Part shown: piece by piece, positions 14,430 to 15,919 of the stretch | Layout of the letters: every line of letters begins with the position of its first letter | How positions within the stretch are numbered: the stretch's first letter is position 1 | Origin: an uncultured Pseudomonadota bacterium | Lineage (GTDB): Bacteria > Pseudomonadota > Gammaproteobacteria > Burkholderiales > Thiobacillaceae | Direction: 5' to 3' | Length of the DNA stretch: 15,919 bases | NCBI GenBank assembly: GCA_903918705.1 | Contig: CAIXFP010000283.1 | Coordinates: 1 to 15,919, forward strand | The notes under the pieces: generated by a model | Database searches by the model: none | What the model saw: the letters and a program-made list of their open reading frames with translations, nothing else | What the model was told of the DNA's origin: nothing | Program-made: the position numbers and the translations under genes

Positions 14430-14487
14430 GCGCGTGGTGGTGCGCGATTCTAGCGGCAAGCCGGGGAACGCCGGCGGATCTCGTGGG

Positions 14488-15919
14488 TTACCCCTTCTTC
14501 CCCTTCACCCGCTTCAACCCCGCCTCGATGCGGTCGCACAGGGTCTTGAGCACCTGGATGCGGGCGCCGTTCTTGTCGTTGGCCGGGACCAGGGTCCAGG
14601 GGGCCAGGTCGCTGCTGGTGCGGTCCACCATGTCGCAGACGGCCTGTTCGTAGTCACTCCAGCGGTCCCGGTTGCGCCAGTCCTCGTCGGTGATCTTGTA
14701 ACGCTTGAAGCCGGTCTTCTCCCGTTCCTGGAAGCGCTTCAGTTGCTCGTCGGCGCTGATGGAGAGCCAGAACTTCACCACGACGACGCCGGACTCGGCC
14801 AATTGCGTCTCGAACTCGTTGATCTCGTTGTAGGCGCGCAGCCAGTCGTATTCCGAGCAAAAGCCTTCCACCCGCTCCACCAAAACCCGGCCGTACCAGG
14901 AACGGTCGAAGATGGCGAGGCGCCCGCGCCGGGGGAGATGGCGCCAGAAGCGCCACAGGTAGGGCTGGGCCTTTTCCTCGTCGGTCGGCGCGGCGATGGG
15001 GATGACCTGGCACATGCGCGCGTCCAGGGCGCCGGTGACGCGGCGGATGCTGCCGCCCTTGCCGGCGGCGTCGTTGCCCTCGAACACGGCCACCACGGAA
15101 ATCTGCTTGAAGCGCGGGTCACGGGTGAGGACGTTGAGACGACCCTGGTATTCCTCCAGTTGCCGCTCGTAGTCGGCCTTGGCCAGCTTCTGGCCGAGAT
15201 CCAGGGACTTGAGGATGTGCAGGTTGTCCACCCGCGGCAGGTTGGGTAGCGACGGAATGGAGTGGCTGGGGTTGTGCTTGCTGGAGAGGCGCATGCGGAT
15301 GGCTTCCAGCACGATGCGTCCCAGCATCAGGCTGCGGTAGCGTTCGTCACTGCCTTCGATGATGTACCAGGGTGCCTGGGCGCTGCTGGTGAGGCGCAGG
15401 GCCTCGGCGCTGGTCTTGCGGAAGCGGTCGTACAGGCTGAAGTGGTGCCAGTCCCGCTCGGTGACGCGCCAGCGGGTGCGCGGGTCTTTTTCCAGGGCCT
15501 TGAGGCGCTTTTCCTGGAAGGGCTTGGACAGGTGGAACCAGAACTTGAGGAGAAGGGCGCCTTCGTCGGACAGCATTTTCTCGAAGCGCACGTTGCCTTC
15601 CATGGCCTCTTCCAGGTCCACCTTGCGGGTCTTGCCATAGACCCGGTCGAGCAGGGGCATGCTGTACCAGGAGCCCTGGAAGATGCCAATCTTGCCGTGG
15701 GGGGGGAGGGCGCGCCAGAAGCGCCACATGGGCGGGCGGTCGAGTTCCTCGTCGGAGGGGGCGCCCATGCCGTGGGTCTCGATGTGGCGCGGGTCCAGCC
15801 ATTCATTGAGGAGGTGCACCGACTCGCTGCGGCCGCCGCCGTCGACGCCGCTGACGATGATGACGACCTGGAAGCCGCGCGTCCTGACCAGTTCGTCCTG
15901 GGCGTCGAGCAGGGCCTCG
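14488..15919 (-). CDS. pap: Polyphosphate:AMP phosphotransferase, two-domain PPK2 family (5' end outside window)
   Basis: This enzyme transfers phosphate from polyphosphate to AMP, giving ADP. The 476 visible residues include two PPK2 domains; perhaps the first 20-40 residues are missing. The frame continues to the window edge, so the GTG at 15819 is internal. The C-terminal domain keeps the catalytic motifs: Walker A GNDAAGKGG (plus strand about 15048-15074), the lid region and FDRSWYGRVLVERVEGF. The N-terminal domain has matching positions but changed residues: SGVDGGGRSES in place of Walker A (Lys to Arg) and FQGSWYSMPLLDRVYG in place of FDRSWYGR (Asp to Gln, Arg to Gly). This fits what is known of two-domain PPK2 enzymes such as PA3455, where, as I recall, the C-terminal domain is the active one. 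The end is KRVKGKKG. It lies 70 bp upstream of thiM in the same direction. A PPK2 acting on another nucleotide is the main alternative, but two-domain architecture favours AMP. Confidence 0.92.
   Translation of the reverse strand, partial: EALLDAQDELVRTRGFQVVIIVSGVDGGGRSESVHLLNEWLDPRHIETHGMGAPSDEELDRPPMWRFWRALPPHGKIGIFQGSWYSMPLLDRVYGKTRKVDLEEAMEGNVRFEKMLSDEGALLLKFWFHLSKPFQEKRLKALEKDPRTRWRVTERDWHHFSLYDRFRKTSAEALRLTSSAQAPWYIIEGSDERYRSLMLGRIVLEAIRMRLSSKHNPSHSIPSLPNLPRVDNLHILKSLDLGQKLAKADYERQLEEYQGRLNVLTRDPRFKQISVVAVFEGNDAAGKGGSIRRVTGALDARMCQVIPIAAPTDEEKAQPYLWRFWRHLPRRGRLAIFDRSWYGRVLVERVEGFCSEYDWLRAYNEINEFETQLAESGVVVVKFWLSISADEQLKRFQEREKTGFKRYKITDEDWRNRDRWSDYEQAVCDMVDRTSSDLAPWTLVPANDKNGARIQVLKTLCDRIEAGLKRVKGKKG

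Noticed and set aside
1..15919. Mobile elements, CRISPR array, tRNA or rRNA genes
   Set aside because: No transposase or integrase, no regularly spaced repeats, no tRNA-like cloverleaf with CCA and no rRNA sequence were noticed; the coding density leaves no gap over 300 bases.

Overview
The window is a GC-rich (roughly two thirds G+C by eye) stretch of a bacterial chromosome. Codon use, the RlmD/FKBP/CorB/PilB gene types and the PAS-rich signalling genes suggest a betaproteobacterium, possibly of the Rhodocyclales or a related order. That placement is inference from protein style, not from a marker gene. No phage, insertion sequence, integron, CRISPR array, rRNA or tRNA was seen. All genes but one (an FKBP-type isomerase) lie on the minus strand, so the window is best read from right to left.

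Right end, 13572-15919: the 3' part of a two-domain polyphosphate:AMP phosphotransferase (PPK2 family) is followed by a stand-alone hydroxyethylthiazole kinase (thiM). Next, 10267-13455 encodes a large multi-PAS hybrid histidine kinase that is cut by a single in-frame TGA inside its second PAS domain (12928-12930). Everything on both sides of the TGA is intact and in the same frame.

Centre, 8445-10251: rlmD (23S rRNA m5U1939 methyltransferase) and a small cytoplasmic FKBP-type prolyl isomerase are divergent and share a 178-bp promoter region holding two tandem inverted repeats. The isomerase gene converges on the interrupted kinase with only 15 bp between their stop codons.

Left half, 1992-8369: two signalling pairs. 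The first is a soluble PAS-PAS histidine kinase (FixL-like catalytic core) whose stop codon overlaps the start of a FixJ/NarL-type response regulator (ATGA overlap). The second is a membrane-anchored hybrid kinase with a full His-Asp-His set (HisKA, HATPase, receiver, Hpt), followed 99 bp later by a response regulator with a receiver and a long C-terminal region I do not recognise and no DNA-binding domain. The two probably form one phosphorelay.

Left end, 1-1921: a CorB/HlyC-type membrane protein (DUF21, CBS pair, CorC_HlyC) and the N-terminal third of the type IV pilus extension ATPase PilB, which runs off the window.

Overall this is an ordinary housekeeping region with a dense signalling insert: three sensor kinases and two response regulators in about 11.5 kb. 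The most interesting items are the in-frame TGA, the regulator with an unrecognised output region, and the degenerate N-terminal half of the PPK2 enzyme. I found no clear evidence of a wholly new system.
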